DNA of 64,000 bases, taken from positions 12,131,379-12,195,378 of the forward strand of contig NC_090610.1 in NCBI RefSeq assembly GCF_004359215.1. Direction: 5' to 3'. Shown piece by piece: positions 10,881 through 21,776 of this stretch. The first letter of the stretch is position 1; each line of letters begins with the position of its first letter. The position numbers were made by a program, and so were the translations under genes. Origin of the DNA: Bremia lactucae (Eukaryota; Oomycota; Peronosporomycetes; Peronosporales; Peronosporaceae). A model generated the notes under the pieces. The model ran no database searches, was not told the DNA's origin, and worked only from the letters and a program-made list of their open reading frames with translations.

Positions 10881-11055
10881 GGCAACAACGGCGTTTAATA
10901 CATGCAAATGGCTACACAGAGCTTTAGGCACATTAGTTTTTTTTATATTGGTCAAGTCACTCTTTTTTACATAAAAAGTAGCCATGAGGTGGCATTAATC
11001 GAGAAAAACAGCGTCGTAGCAAAAAAAAAAATGGACTTATTAGCTTTTCCTTCTT
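10881..11055. other. Convergent 3' intergenic region
   Basis: Short AT-rich spacer between two convergent genes. It includes an A-run at about 11022-11031. No other feature was seen. Confidence 0.5.
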
Positions 11056-13020
11056 TTACACGATCGACGCCTCCGGTTCTTCTTGAATCTGCGTCAATTG
11101 TCGAATGTTGTACATGTAATGCAGAGCTCGTGAGCTTGAACCCGTGAATTGATTCGTGTAGCTACGCTGTAGCATGGATTTACGCATGTGGGTTTCAAAC
11201 TTGCTAGCCTGATGCGTTGGGGTCAGCACACGCCGCACTATTGGGGATGCAGCTCGTAAGAAAGCAAAGTCGCTATCGGCAATGTCGATTGTTTGATTTG
11301 ACTGCGCTAGCACTGCAAAATGCGGTAACGAGGGCAATTCAAAATTCGACGATACATTCGAGCTCGGTTTCAATTCAAACGATTCGTGGTCGTGTTGCAC
11401 GAGAACTAACAATTGAAAGAGCTGCACGTACTCGACACTTGCCCCTTTAAGGTCAAAGAGCATATTCATCACGCTAGTGAATCGAAAGCGGGTTAACGTG
11501 AAGCCAATGGAGGCTAAAATCGCGCGAAGATCGTCAATCTCGAGTAATCCCGAATTATGAAAATCAGCGGAATGAACAATCGTTTCAAGATCGGCAATGA
11601 GGAGTCCATTGTCGGTTAAACACTGGAGCACGGAGATAGCAAATCGCGATTGTAGCTCGACCATTTCGATAAAATACTTTGTCACATTTCCTAACGTGTG
11701 CGCATCGAGCTGTAGAATACTGCATAATAACGTATAATCACGAAAAATATATTGTTGAAATCCTAATGTGTTTACCAACATTGGAAGAGCAACAGAGAGT
11801 ACTTTTACGAGTACAAACCCTTCGTAGATTCCATTGAGGTTGTACAAAGCGCATTGTACAAACAAAGCCATAAAGAACCCATTGAGTGTCAATAAAACAA
11901 TGACGACCCCGTGCCAGACGTTTAAAGAAAAGAAGCGAACTGGAAGGTTTGGTGAAAGCTGTAGATCCCATGGAGGATCCATCGCGTGTGTCTTGATATG
12001 TAACACCCGATTGTAGATCGAAGCAAGAACGTGGCCTTGCCACCATTTCGACTTTTGATCGCGTTCAACCTCTTCCTGTAATTCGTGAACTCTCGTCATT
12101 GTGTCCAATGCACTCTCAGCTGTTTCGCTTTCCCACGCACCGAGTTCTTCGTCTGCGATTCGCGCAAGGTCGATACTTAAGTCGTGTTTGTCCGTACTAT
12201 AGCCAGCGATTTCAAGAAGTCGATGGACACACTGGCGAAGATACAAAAGCACGAGACAATGCAGCAATACGAGAGCCCAGGATGCCATGACGAGGATTTT
12301 CACGAGTTTCACGTGATTCAATGCCGTTGAAAAACCGCAGATTCCCCACGCGACAGCCAAGATTAACAGCCACATGGACGGCCGGACATCAATCATATGC
12401 GAAATTTGATTCGCCTGCGCACGTCGAATGTACTTGGAAAAAGGAAACAATTGGGGCAAGCCAAATTGTCGAAGAAAGTAATGGCGAAGGACACGATACC
12501 GCACAATGTTTTTGTTTGCAATCGTACACGTATTGACGAGATTTCTTCGATACGTGGTAAAAAAGGTTGTGGGGGGTACCCACGAATCCATGTGTTTGGT
12601 CTCTTGTTTGTCAAGGTCAGTCAAAAGGTCTTGCGTCGAGATTAATTCGGCTTGATGCGCCCGTCGACTGTATTTGCCCAATTGAAGAAAAATGCAAGTC
12701 GTTTGCAACACAAGCGCAATGGCAAAACTAAAAACGACGTGGTCTGCGACTTGGAAGGCCACCATGGTTTTACTATGATGGTTAATAGGAGCAACTTCCA
12801 TCAAGACTTTCAAGACGAGACTCGTGAATCCAAAGATCATTAACTCGCGGTACACCTTTTGAAGCATGTGGTAATACTTGTCGTAACGCGCAATGTAGCG
12901 TTCGACGTATTGGAGTGCACCGCCAAAAACGAGCAAGACCGTGACCAAAAGGCTCAAGTGGGCTAGCACGCGCCAGAGTTCGACATTATCGCCGACGTGG
13001 AAAAGCGACGTAGCTCCCAT
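11056..13020 (-). CDS. MLO-like seven-TM protein with EF-hand-like segment (copy 1)
   Basis: 654 residues, open from ATG to stop. Hydrophobic segments lie near residues 15-38, 58-76, 88-113, 218-237, 243-265, 366-390 and 405-425, giving seven spans. Family-level likeness to plant MLO: the YRELMIFGFTSLVLK block after TM1, the FPFSKYIRRA...W block before TM4 (plant FDFxKYIxRSxExDF...W), and the long loop before TM6. After TM7, a loop DFHNSGLLEIDD (about 486-497) fits an EF-hand, and a polar tail follows. Plant MLOs are calcium-channel-type membrane proteins with calmodulin-binding tails; that function is known for plants and only inferred here. It is a tandem paralogue of the gene at 13490. The assignment rests on motif reading, not a search. 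Confidence 0.65.
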   Translation of the reverse strand: MGATSLFHVGDNVELWRVLAHLSLLVTVLLVFGGALQYVERYIARYDKYYHMLQKVYRELMIFGFTSLVLKVLMEVAPINHHSKTMVAFQVADHVVFSFAIALVLQTTCIFLQLGKYSRRAHQAELISTQDLLTDLDKQETKHMDSWVPPTTFFTTYRRNLVNTCTIANKNIVRYRVLRHYFLRQFGLPQLFPFSKYIRRAQANQISHMIDVRPSMWLLILAVAWGICGFSTALNHVKLVKILVMASWALVLLHCLVLLYLRQCVHRLLEIAGYSTDKHDLSIDLARIADEELGAWESETAESALDTMTRVHELQEEVERDQKSKWWQGHVLASIYNRVLHIKTHAMDPPWDLQLSPNLPVRFFSLNVWHGVVIVLLTLNGFFMALFVQCALYNLNGIYEGFVLVKVLSVALPMLVNTLGFQQYIFRDYTLLCSILQLDAHTLGNVTKYFIEMVELQSRFAISVLQCLTDNGLLIADLETIVHSADFHNSGLLEIDDLRAILASIGFTLTRFRFTSVMNMLFDLKGASVEYVQLFQLLVLVQHDHESFELKPSSNVSSNFELPSLPHFAVLAQSNQTIDIADSDFAFLRAASPIVRRVLTPTHQASKFETHMRKSMLQRSYTNQFTGSSSRALHYMYNIRQLTQIQEEPEASIV

Positions 13021-13489
13021 AACGCGAATTCCAAACTAAATCTTGTGCGACGTTGAAGCTGCTCAGTACGAAAGTGGTTTCAAGGCAAGGGCATCCCACA
13101 TTGTACCAGCAAGTGGACGTATGCGTTTTCAAACTTCATTACCTACGTTTTGCACGACGGAGCAAAGTTTCAGACATGTTCTGGAAATCGGAGAAAGACG
13201 ATCGACTAGATTTGACAATTCCTGAAGGAGGCATTCTCACTCAATGTTTAACCTTTTTACGGAAAAGAATTGTTGGCATGATCAATACTAAATACTATTG
13301 TAACGACCGCCATCGCGATTATCCTAAAGGCAACGGCGTTGTTGCCTAAACAAGAAACGCTTCAACGTGACGTATAAAGACAAAGAAGACCCTTTTTTTC
13401 GGATGCAAAACACCATATGCAACACTCAACTGACTTTAAAAACGAGTCCTTTTAACAACTCAGAAATAATTATTGTCGACTTTTCTAGT
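13021..13489. other. Spacer between the two MLO-like genes
   Basis: Contains the presumed promoter of copy 1 (upstream of 13020 on the minus strand) and the 3' region of copy 2. No clear oomycete Inr motif was found by eye. Short plus-strand frames here are not convincing. Confidence 0.4.
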
Positions 13490-15574
13490 CTACAAAACGG
13501 TGTACACCGTATGCGAGGGTAAATTATCCATGCTTGCAGCCGACTCAGACCGAGTGTTACGCAACTCGTTTTGAGTCATCCTCTGACTTGTGTCACTACT
13601 CTCCAGCGTGGAAGTGCGAGCGCGAGAGTCTGTTTTCGACGGTCGTAGCGTATTGGAGACGCGATAAAGCGATAGGCGACGCAATCGCGACGTATTCACG
13701 GAAGAAGTGCGCGGACTTTCCGAGTGCTCCATCGAAGGTGGCACTGACGGTGCTTGTCGTTCTGAGCCAGAGGCATTGGCATGATTGGCCCGGAAAGTGG
13801 CGTTTCCAACGCCCTCAAGCGTTGTTTGGCTTCGTTGCAACAGCGGGTGTTGCCGCACTTGGCTACTTTGTAAATGTTCCCTTGCAATGTCCTGTTGCGC
13901 ATTGGCCAATAATACAAGCAATTGCCCATACTCGACTTTCGTCCCATTTAATTCAAATAGCATTTTGGCGACGGTATTAAACCTAAATCGAGCCAGTCGG
14001 AACCCAAACGCACATAAAACGGTTCGAAGGTTATCGACATCAATTTTGCCCGTCTGGCGCGAATCGTAAGCGCGCAGTTCTCGTCGCAAATCCATAATTG
14101 CATAATCCTGAGCCTTTAGACACTCGAGTAATGACGTGGCAAATTCCGACCGCAATTCGACAATTTTGCTAAAATGGGTTATTACTTCGCCAAGTGTGGT
14201 GGCCTCGACCCGTAAAATACTGCAAATCATAATAAATGACCGAAACATTCGTTGTTGAAAGACAAAGACGTTTAAAAAAAGAGGAAGTGGCACAGCCACC
14301 GCCGCCCCCAATCCATAGTCTTTCGAAATCTCCTCCAGGTCATAGAGCGCACATTGGACAAGCAATGCTATGTAAAAGCCATTGAGAATAAATAAAAACA
14401 TCACGACCACATGCCACGCTTTGCGTGAAAAGAAACGCAATTTGAGCTCAGGTGTGCCAATCTGTGCGCCACTGATCGCACGACCGGTGCGTAACTTGGG
14501 TTGTTTCAAGTGATTGATATTGCGACAGCACGTTGCCATGAGTTGCAGTCCTTCATCACGCTGCAAGAGTGCGTGGCGCTGTGCATTGCGTTGGTCTTCG
14601 ACTTCCTCGACTTCTTCGAGCACGCGATTCATGGTGTCCAATGCATTGTCAGCGGCTTCGCTTTGACACGCCAGTGTTTCTTCTTCCGCAATAAATCGTA
14701 GATTAGCCAATAACGTCGGTTCGTGAGGACTGTGCCCCGCGACGACAAGAAGATGTCGGACACACGTACGAAAGTACAACACAACGGCAATGTGCACGAG
14801 CACGAGGCCCCAGGCAAATACAACAAACACTTCTACCAGTTCGTGGCCATTGGAAAGGTCCAATTGCACTTGATGCAACGTGCTCAAGACGCCACAGATG
14901 CCCCACGCCACGGCAAGTAAGAGTAGCCACATGGTTGGTTCGACCTCAATCATGTGGGAAATTTGATTTGCTTGCGCACGTCGCAGATATTTGGAAAAGG
15001 GAAAAAGCTGGGGGAGGCCAAAACGACGTAAAAATAAATGACGAAGTAATCTTCGCTCCATGACTTCGTTGTCAAATCCTTGAATCATTCGAGAGGAGTG
15101 AAACCACCATTTCGAGGCCAGGGGGTGGGTTGGTGCGGCTGTGGGCGGAGTCCCCGCTGGTGGACTGATGCCATCGACGAGGTCTTGTGCGGTAATTAAT
15201 TCCGTTCGATCGGCGAGTTTATTACATTTACGGAGTTGAAGGAAGACCACAATGGCTTGAAGAATTAATGCCAGCGCAAGAATGATGATGGTGAGGTCTG
15301 CGACTTGAAACGCCAGCATGGTTTTCGAGTCGGGTGCGACGCCAGGGACTTCTTTAAACAATTTTAAACCAAGACTAATTAACCCCAAAATCATGAGTTC
15401 TCGGTACGCTTTCCGCAGCATGTGCTGGTACTTGTCATACCGTGCGAGGTGGTGTTCCACATAATGGAGTGCTGACTCGAAAAACACGAGACATAACGCC
15501 AGTATTGACAGATGCACCAACACCCGCCAAAACTCGACATCGTTCCCTACTTGAAAGAGTGATTTATCTCCCAT
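13490..15574 (-). CDS. MLO-like seven-TM protein with EF-hand-like segment (copy 2)
   Basis: 694 residues from the ATG at 15574. The frame is open two codons further (TTG at 15580), but MGDKSLFQVGNDVEFWRVL aligns with MGATSLFHVGDNVELWRVL of copy 1, which fixes the start. It shares the same seven hydrophobic spans, the YRELMILGLISLGLK block, FPFSKYLRRAQANQISHMI before TM4, and the EF-hand-like loop DSRQTGKIDVDN (about 504-515). The C-terminal tail of about 140 residues is serine- and arginine-rich and unlike copy 1. The pair is a tandem duplication in the same orientation. It is likely a plasma- or endomembrane protein; the calcium link is inferred. Confidence 0.65.
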   Translation of the reverse strand: MGDKSLFQVGNDVEFWRVLVHLSILALCLVFFESALHYVEHHLARYDKYQHMLRKAYRELMILGLISLGLKLFKEVPGVAPDSKTMLAFQVADLTIIILALALILQAIVVFLQLRKCNKLADRTELITAQDLVDGISPPAGTPPTAAPTHPLASKWWFHSSRMIQGFDNEVMERRLLRHLFLRRFGLPQLFPFSKYLRRAQANQISHMIEVEPTMWLLLLAVAWGICGVLSTLHQVQLDLSNGHELVEVFVVFAWGLVLVHIAVVLYFRTCVRHLLVVAGHSPHEPTLLANLRFIAEEETLACQSEAADNALDTMNRVLEEVEEVEDQRNAQRHALLQRDEGLQLMATCCRNINHLKQPKLRTGRAISGAQIGTPELKLRFFSRKAWHVVVMFLFILNGFYIALLVQCALYDLEEISKDYGLGAAVAVPLPLFLNVFVFQQRMFRSFIMICSILRVEATTLGEVITHFSKIVELRSEFATSLLECLKAQDYAIMDLRRELRAYDSRQTGKIDVDNLRTVLCAFGFRLARFRFNTVAKMLFELNGTKVEYGQLLVLLANAQQDIAREHLQSSQVRQHPLLQRSQTTLEGVGNATFRANHANASGSERQAPSVPPSMEHSESPRTSSVNTSRLRRLSLYRVSNTLRPSKTDSRARTSTLESSDTSQRMTQNELRNTRSESAASMDNLPSHTVYTVL

Positions 15575-15926
15575 AGCCAAAGTTAAACAGTGAGACCTTT
15601 GGTACCGTGCGGTTGTGTCGAAAGGCTGTGGTTCGACCCCATCTCAGACGTCATCATGATAGAATACACTTAAATTTATATCTTTTGATTGTCTATGCCC
15701 GCCAGATGGAAAAAGAGGTCTGAACGGATGTATCTCGTCGGCTGATGGCGTGCCCACCTTTCCTATTCAGCGTATTCACCCACAAGATGCACGACAGGAG
15801 GGTCATGGCATTTTTGTCTTGTCGTAATTGAATGAAAGGCCTTTGACGATTCGAGTACTGTCCCGTTGCGTATTTGTTCCATCACATGTGATGTGGAATC
15901 TCTAAGTGCACTGCTTGCTTGTGGCT
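15575..15926. other. Upstream region of MLO-like copy 2
   Basis: Presumed promoter region for the minus-strand gene. GTCTCACTGTTTAACTTT lies just upstream of the start and loosely resembles an oomycete initiator. Nothing else was seen. Confidence 0.35.
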
Positions 15927-16113
15927 ATGGCGCCTCGTGCGAAGACAAGAAACAGGTTCAGTGGGACGATGGCCTCCTCATAGAATGCCTCGAGAATGTT
16001 TTGGCGGGTAAAAACGTGGCTGCCGTCTTCAAAATCGAATAACACTCCCTAATTGCATACCTTTGTGACGCTCATGAGCTACAGTATTCTACGGTACAGC
16101 AACTGCCGTTTAC
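15927..16113 (+). pseudogene. Myb/SANT-like domain fragment (transposon-associated type)
   Basis: After MAPRAKTRN and a one-base frameshift, the frame reads WDDGLLIECLENVLAGKNVA, then AVFKIE, a stop, and SLIAYLCDAHELQYSTVQQL. The spacing W...LL..CL.....GK...FK...W/HSLI...L......YS..Q matches Myb/SANT-like DNA-binding domains found beside DDE transposases and in plant and oomycete repeats. No transposase was recognised next to it. The frameshift and stop make it a relic. Identity is by motif only. Confidence 0.4.
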
Positions 16114-17019
16114 ATGAAGACTCACAGCCCTACACCTTGCGAAAATTTGTCCTCACTAAAAGTTGCGCTTTTGACGCATCTATTTGCCGACAAGACAAGG
16201 CTACCACGTTGCTTAAACAGTCTTGATCAAGATAATCGCGATGTTGTTGTACTTGCTACAACAGTGCACGAAGTACCAATCAAGTGTCACGAGTTTGCCT
16301 TCGAAAAATCAAGTCCTGAGCTTTACTCGACGATGAAGGTGCCACATTGTAAGATCTGAAAGTTGGTACTGTCCATCCTGCGTAATCTGCCATCAAAGCC
16401 TTGCGCTCAGCGCATGAATATTCTTTTTTTGGCACGTGCGGGCCAGCAAATTTTTGGTCATCGATAGTGCATTGAGGATCCGAGGCAAAATATCCAGAAT
16501 ATATGAGGCGTGTCATTATAAGATTGGTTTTAACTGGCTTTTGCACGTAATCCTTATGGAAGCATTAGTGCTTCAAATGGTATGAGAACACCCGTCTCAC
16601 CCGCGGCGTAATGGCCGCTAATCTCGATGTGACATGTCATGTTGAGCAATGAAGTCGTGCTTTATTGCATCTGGCAGATATCGTAGACTTGACAGCATAC
16701 CGCAAATTCTACAATTACGCCTGGAATCTTAATTTCTTTATACGCGGCATGCCAACTTTTTGCAGTATCAAAAACTTATTAGATTGCACAATTTAGAGTT
16801 GCTAACACGCCAAAGCTGACAGGACTAAAATCTATAAATTGGACACCCACCGTTTACAACGATTGCACGCGGTCATACAGATGCTTTTTTCCGGTCTACA
16901 CGTCAAGCAGGTACGAGAACCTTGGTGGCCAACAAGTGATTTTTTTATTTAAGTTGCGCCAACGGTTTCTTTTGGCCCAATCAAGTCTTTGCACTCGCTT
17001 GACAAGGAGTCAGCCCAAA
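16114..17019. other. No gene recognised
   Basis: Only short frames on both strands (16114-16359 +, 16280-16546 -) without known motifs. It may be the remainder of the transposon that carried the SANT-like fragment. Confidence 0.35.
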
Positions 17020-18060
17020 TGTAACGGGTGTCCATAACATAAATATTATTTCCTCTCATTGGGAATAATAAATAAAGTGGTACAAAATTATAATATTTAT
17101 TAATTTTGACTTAAAAGTTCTAATATTACCAGATTTGGTAATATTGACGCAATAAGACATTAGTTTTTGTTGTTGGTTATTTTAAGCTTTAATAAACCTC
17201 GCCAACTGTTATAAGGCACGATTTGTGCAATGCGCAAGTAGTCCCCATACATAGTTTTTTATTAATATAATAAAGGCAGTGGTAGATAGAAGATCGTTAC
17301 GTAGGATGTAACGGGGTGTATCGTTACATGAAATTAACACTTAAAGGTTGTTAATTAATATATTATCTAAAAGGTAGATAATATTTAGAGAATATTACTT
17401 TATATAGTAATGTTCAAAAAATTTATCCATAAATAGGTATAGACCATTATATCTATTTCTTCCACAGACTAATCAGCTGTAGAGATAAACAAAGAGAGAT
17501 ACAGATAAGAGAAAGATAAGAATTAAATTACATGTTTAGTATTGGATTATAATTAAGTTAGCATTTACAAGATAGAAAGAGAGACACCTAATTATATTCA
17601 TACAGTTTTCATTTAGCCCTCTTTAAGCTAGTTACCTGAAAGAGAAGTCTTCCTCTGCACGTACTAGTGTACGTGAAATAACGTAAGGCACCACTCGCAA
17701 CTGAAGCAGTGCGAAGTGGACTTGTACTGAAGCAGTACAAGTCGTAGTGATTCGTTAATAAAAACTTACTATATTAATACAGCATTAATTTTTCTCCATA
17801 TTAAAGCTTTAGAACCACACACTTCCGTTCGGTGTGACGACTTCCTCAATTGAGACGCGTCTCAAACTCGTATCCAGCGGGCGGAAGAAGTGCTTGGTCG
17901 ATTTTTCGAAGTCGGTTACTTGAAACTTAACTTTGGTAGCTAAGACTACTTAGTTACCTGTACTCTTTCTGTACGTAAGTAAACGAGCCACCCATATTTA
18001 CTGTAATTAGTGTAGGTTGTCTAGTACTGCTGTCAGTACTAGCAAATGGTGCCCGTTACA
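17020..18060 (+). repeat. 5' LTR, family B, plus orientation, interrupted by a family A LTR
   Basis: It begins TGTAACGGGTGTCC, runs through the ATTATTTCC block to ATCGTTACGTAGGA, is split by an inserted LTR at 17307-17758, resumes ACTTACTATATTAATAC and ends GGTGCCCGTTACA. A perfect hairpin, CTAGTACTG-CTGT-CAGTACTAG, is at 18021-18042. A primer site and gag follow directly. Confidence 0.8.
17307..17758 (+). mobile_element. Solo LTR, family A, nested in LTR B
   Basis: It starts TGTAACGGGGTGTATCGTTACA; the 3' end is mutated (ATTCGTTAA). The 5-base target copy TAGGA (17302-17306) is matched by TAAAA at 17759-17763, which differs by two G-to-A changes. No internal element sequence remains, so this is a solo LTR left by LTR-LTR recombination. 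It shows that family A moved after this family B copy was in place. Confidence 0.75.
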
Positions 18061-18860
18061 CCTGGTAGCACTTAGAAGTCCGTTCAACGGCCCACGCACG
18101 TTCCCTTCAACATGGACATGTTGGATAGGGAGCTTTCAAGCCCTCAAGAAGGCTATCACGCCACGCATGAAGGTTTGCATATTTGAGTGATTTTGAATGA
18201 AGAGCGCTTGAACGGATGAGTTCGGTCGTAGGCGGGCCAGCCGTTAGCGCAATGTTGTTCGCTCTGCCAAGAGACGAGGAACATGGGGCTATAGCCGCAT
18301 GTTCATTCAACTCGACGGGGCCCAAGAGATAGTAGCCTTACTTCACCAGCAAGACTCTTAACACGCGGATATGTTGAGCAAGCAGGGTGCTAAAAAAAGA
18401 GAACAGTTGTGACAGCAGCATTTACATGCTTCTAGCGGGCCGCCGCTTCCACGTCGACCCGAAAGCCTAAATATAGAAATCTAAGCTTAAGCCAGTCGAA
18501 GGCGACTCCCTTTAAAGATGTTTTGTCAAATCAGACGACGCAATGAAGATCACTGTATCAGTGATGACGCAAAGAAAGAAAAATTTGGCATGCCTAACTT
18601 ACCGGACGTGCCAAATCTTGGTCCTTGGGGCTCAAGCTTCACGATCCATCATTTTTTGGGTCGTATGAGGTCTTTAAAACCCGGCTCAGGCAAATATTTG
18701 AGCCGCCACGTGCCGAATTCAGAGCTCGAACCGTGAACGTGCTATCTCGTTCGTTGGCGAGGGCATCCATCCTTGCATAATAGTTGGGAACCTCGTTCCC
18801 AAGTGATGTTGGACGCTTCGGGTCTCGTCTTGCAGTACGACAAGACCCATTCTCCTCGAC
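18061..18860 (+). pseudogene. Ty3 Gag, family B (broken), with primer site
   Basis: TGGTAGCACTTAGAAGTCCG at 18063 is the primer site. ATGGACATGTTGGAT at 18111 starts Gag, whose first residues include SSPQEGYHATHEG, related to the Gags at 30297 (+) and 54759 (-). Stops appear within about 25 codons, and later pieces (about 18518-18736) match Gag core text in other frames. The copy is dead. Confidence 0.7.
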
Positions 18861-18863
18861 AGA

Positions 18864-19090
18864 TATTACCAAATTTGGTTATATTGACGCATAAAGACAT
18901 TAGTTCCTTAAATTGGTTAATAAGTCAAAATCAACCCCGCCAATAGTCATAAGACAAGATTGTGCGGTGTGCATGTAGGCGCCTTACATAGTTTGTTACT
19001 AATATAGTAAAGTCAGTAGTAGATTAAAGATCGTTACGTTGGAACTTACTATATAACTACAGTTTTACTTTGTCCCTGTTCCTAAAACTT
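18864..19090 (+). repeat. Family B LTR fragment (3' side of the truncated element)
   Basis: It aligns with LTR B from the TACCAAATTTGG block through CGTTACGTTGGAACTTACTATATAACTACAG, without the insertion seen at 17307. It gives the undisturbed sequence of the insertion site. The remainder of the LTR is missing. Confidence 0.7.
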
Positions 19091-19523
19091 ATAATTAACC
19101 TTTGCTACAGTGCATGACACTTAAACTCAGCAGCTTATAGGCGCTGTCAGGATCGCTGAGGCTTAACCTGAATACAATTAATCAGAAACGAAGCCTTTAG
19201 GAACAAAGAGTTTGCTTTAAACTTTCCTCTACAAGTCTCGGATTTTATCTCAAATTTTCGTGGAGCAGGAGTATCGCAAAAAACTTTTAATCGATAAAAG
19301 TAACAGAATACTTCATCCCACCGAAAGTAGAAGTCCTCATCGGTCCACAAAACATCGCTCTTCTGACTTTTTACATTTCGCCTAGGCCGGAGAGAATCTA
19401 GCCGCCTACCAATAGGAGTTTATATTCTGACAAATATTATTTTTTGCAGTTTATTGTCAATTAACTGTCGATAAAAGTGCTCAAAAACGCCGCAGGTTGA
19501 CACTCAATATTTATATTGTATAA
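19091..19523. other. No gene recognised
   Basis: AT-rich spacer between the LTR B fragment and the end of the DDE transposase relic. The frame at 19147-19350 (-) has no diagnostic motif. It could hold the transposon end, but no terminal inverted repeat was identified. Confidence 0.3.
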
Positions 19524-21080
19524 CAGCTACATCCATCAAAATATAATTGGGTACAAGTCAGTGGGATTTGTATTTTTTCACTGCATACTCAGCTGCTTTT
19601 CCAGTGATACCTCACGGTAAACGTCCATGTATCGTAAAACTTTTCAGGAGTGCCGACGTTGTTCGTCCTGTGAAACAGATGCCAAAGCAGCTGGAACTGT
19701 TACCAGTAAATTTCTCCAACTTGAATCACAGTGTTTTCTGGCATATCGCTTGGCGGCTCCCTAACAGTTTTCGATAAAGTTGAGCTCGCAGTGATATTTT
19801 AGTAAAAATATCACTTGATGTCCAGAGGCAATATTTCGCTCCTCTATCATTCCAACTTGCACCTTGAAGTCCGATTGACTGACCATAATTTTTCTGGCGT
19901 AATTGGTTGTGCAATCCACAGGACATATTTTGCATTGCGCCTTCAGGCCAGCTTGTAACAGCCCGCGTACGTCCATCACAATTTTAATCCCTTTGCCTGA
20001 CCACGGAGCGTTCATCAAGATGATTATCACAAAAATCATATCATGAAAGACTCCGGTTCCCCTCGTCCTTGCACGCATCTTTGGCTGCTTGACTCCACTC
20101 GACAGATTCATTTTGCTGGCGCAAAGGGCAACGGGGGCAAATGCACTGTGGCTAGTTGCGTTGCCGAAGGCAAAAAGAGCTTGACAGCCAGGAAATTGAG
20201 CCTTGAAGATTAATATTGCCAAGTCACAAAATAATTTGCACAGTTCCTCGGATGTCAACTATCCGTCATGCTGCGTGCCAGGATGCATGATGATGCAGGT
20301 TGCTGCTGGTAGGTCAGTTTTTTTTTCGCAATGGCTGTTTACCGTCTGGTAACCGAAGACACTAAGGTCCATTATGAGATGCAAGAAACTCTCATCATGG
20401 GTTACAAGATCAGTGGAGGGTGCCTTTTATAAGGGGTCAGGTGATTGCAGTGACATTTGCACTAGATCCTCAACTTCCTCATCCCCAGTAGCAAACGGCA
20501 TTCATGCCTCAAGGTCAGCCATTCGCTTCAAGAAGTGTTGACGGTACGCAATGGCATCTTCCCGCTCATGACCATCAATGTATATTCCTTTTAGGCACTG
20601 AGCGGTACTAGATGCCAAGTGAATGGAGCCAGCGTGTCGCAGTCCTATCAGAGATTGTGGGAGATGAGGCGTATTCAAGTTGCGGAAGAATGTTCTCATT
20701 AACATACGCACACTTATTTGCACGAAGACACTCTTGCAGGAGTAATATGCGGTCTTCAACCTGCAGATAGCTTCTCCGTTTTGCGTGCTTTCCTGTCTGT
20801 GGCAAAGGCAATTCTTCACCCTCTAAGTGAAGTAAGTCCCAATGACGCAGAGAGCGTGCTGAAACACACCCCTCCATCTTTCACTATCAGTGTGTTTTCT
20901 GCTATTCAAGCATATCCAGAGTTTAACAGCCGAAGATAAGAAAAAAAGTGCAAGCCGCCGATTTTTATCGGCTTCACCAGTTTTTGATAGGGTGGCAAGT
21001 ATGTTAATGGATGTTGTCAATCTCTCTCTAGTCCAGATTGCACTATCCTCATCGTTTTTCCTTCGTCCCCCTCATCATCA
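19524..21080 (-). pseudogene. DDE transposase relic, copy 1 (family common in basidiomycetes)
   Basis: Reading the minus strand across frames gives, in order: KHAKRRSYLQVED with NILPQLEYA and ISDRTATRWL; KGIYIDGHEREDAIAYR; a region around VTHDE; FPGCQALFAF-NATSHSAF with ASKMNLSSG; GLLQAGLKAQCKIC; FKVQVGMIEER-ASGHQVIF; YHCELNFIENCW; and the C-terminus GKAAEYAVKKYKSHWLVPNYI. This order and wording match a DDE-endonuclease family abundant in mushroom genomes (IYxDGHERxDVVxYR; FHCELNxIExxWG; AxxAxxKYKSHRxVP). Many frameshifts and stops are present, so it is dead. An acidic tract is encoded near the N-terminus (about 21055-21085). A copy lies at 36295-37700. Confidence 0.65.
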
Positions 21081-21639
21081 CCCTCATCTGCAACCTCAGC
21101 TTTTTGCAAAGTATTTAGTCAAAAATTACATCCAACAGCAGCTTTCCTTAGTTCGGCTCTTTTCCGTCTTTGAGTTCGAGGTGCACCACCTGTGTACTGG
21201 ATTGGCATGTTATGCTTGGTTGTGGTAATGGTAGAAGTGTAACAGCTGCTTCATAGGTTCTTTCAATATTTGCTCAACGTATGCGAAGTCCAGATTTTCG
21301 TTATCACTGCCCTTCGAAACTCCAGAATTGTCAGTAGGTTAATGAATGCCTGAGCTGTTATCGGCTTTGGCGCGCTTGACCTCTCTCATTTCCTGAATTT
21401 GTATTTTAACTTTTTATGCGAGGCATCATTGATCAATTGTTTTAGAAGGCAGGTTGAAGGCTTAAAGCGGGTGAGTGGTTAGTGGTGATGACTGAGCGTG
21501 GGACAGGGCAGGACGCATGCCTCACAATGTACTCTAAGCCAAACATCAGGGGCAAAGTATAAATGTTAAATGATTTGAAAATTGGCCATTTAAAATTCGA
21601 TTTTGCCGGTTTTAAGTGTCCTTGCACTGTAGCTAGGAC

Positions 21640-21776
21640 CTTCTAGCTACTTAGAATCTTCCTCTGCACGTCGTGTACGTGAAGTAGGCGAGGCGCCCAC
21701 CTTCAATGTAATCATTGTTGGTTGACTAGTACTATTATCAGTGTTCGCTAAGGGTGCCCCATTACATCAAAGAATT
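21640..21776 (+). repeat. Family B LTR 3' fragment
   Basis: TCCTCTGCACGTCGTGTACGTG through TGACTAGTACTATTATCAG to GGTGCCCCATTACA matches the U5 end of LTR B. It is present in both copies of the duplication (also 38220-38357). No gag follows. Confidence 0.65.

Noticed and set aside
13534..13980. 148-codon plus-strand ORF inside MLO-like copy 2
   Set aside because: It is antisense to a well-supported membrane-protein gene, has no motif and no parallel in copy 1.
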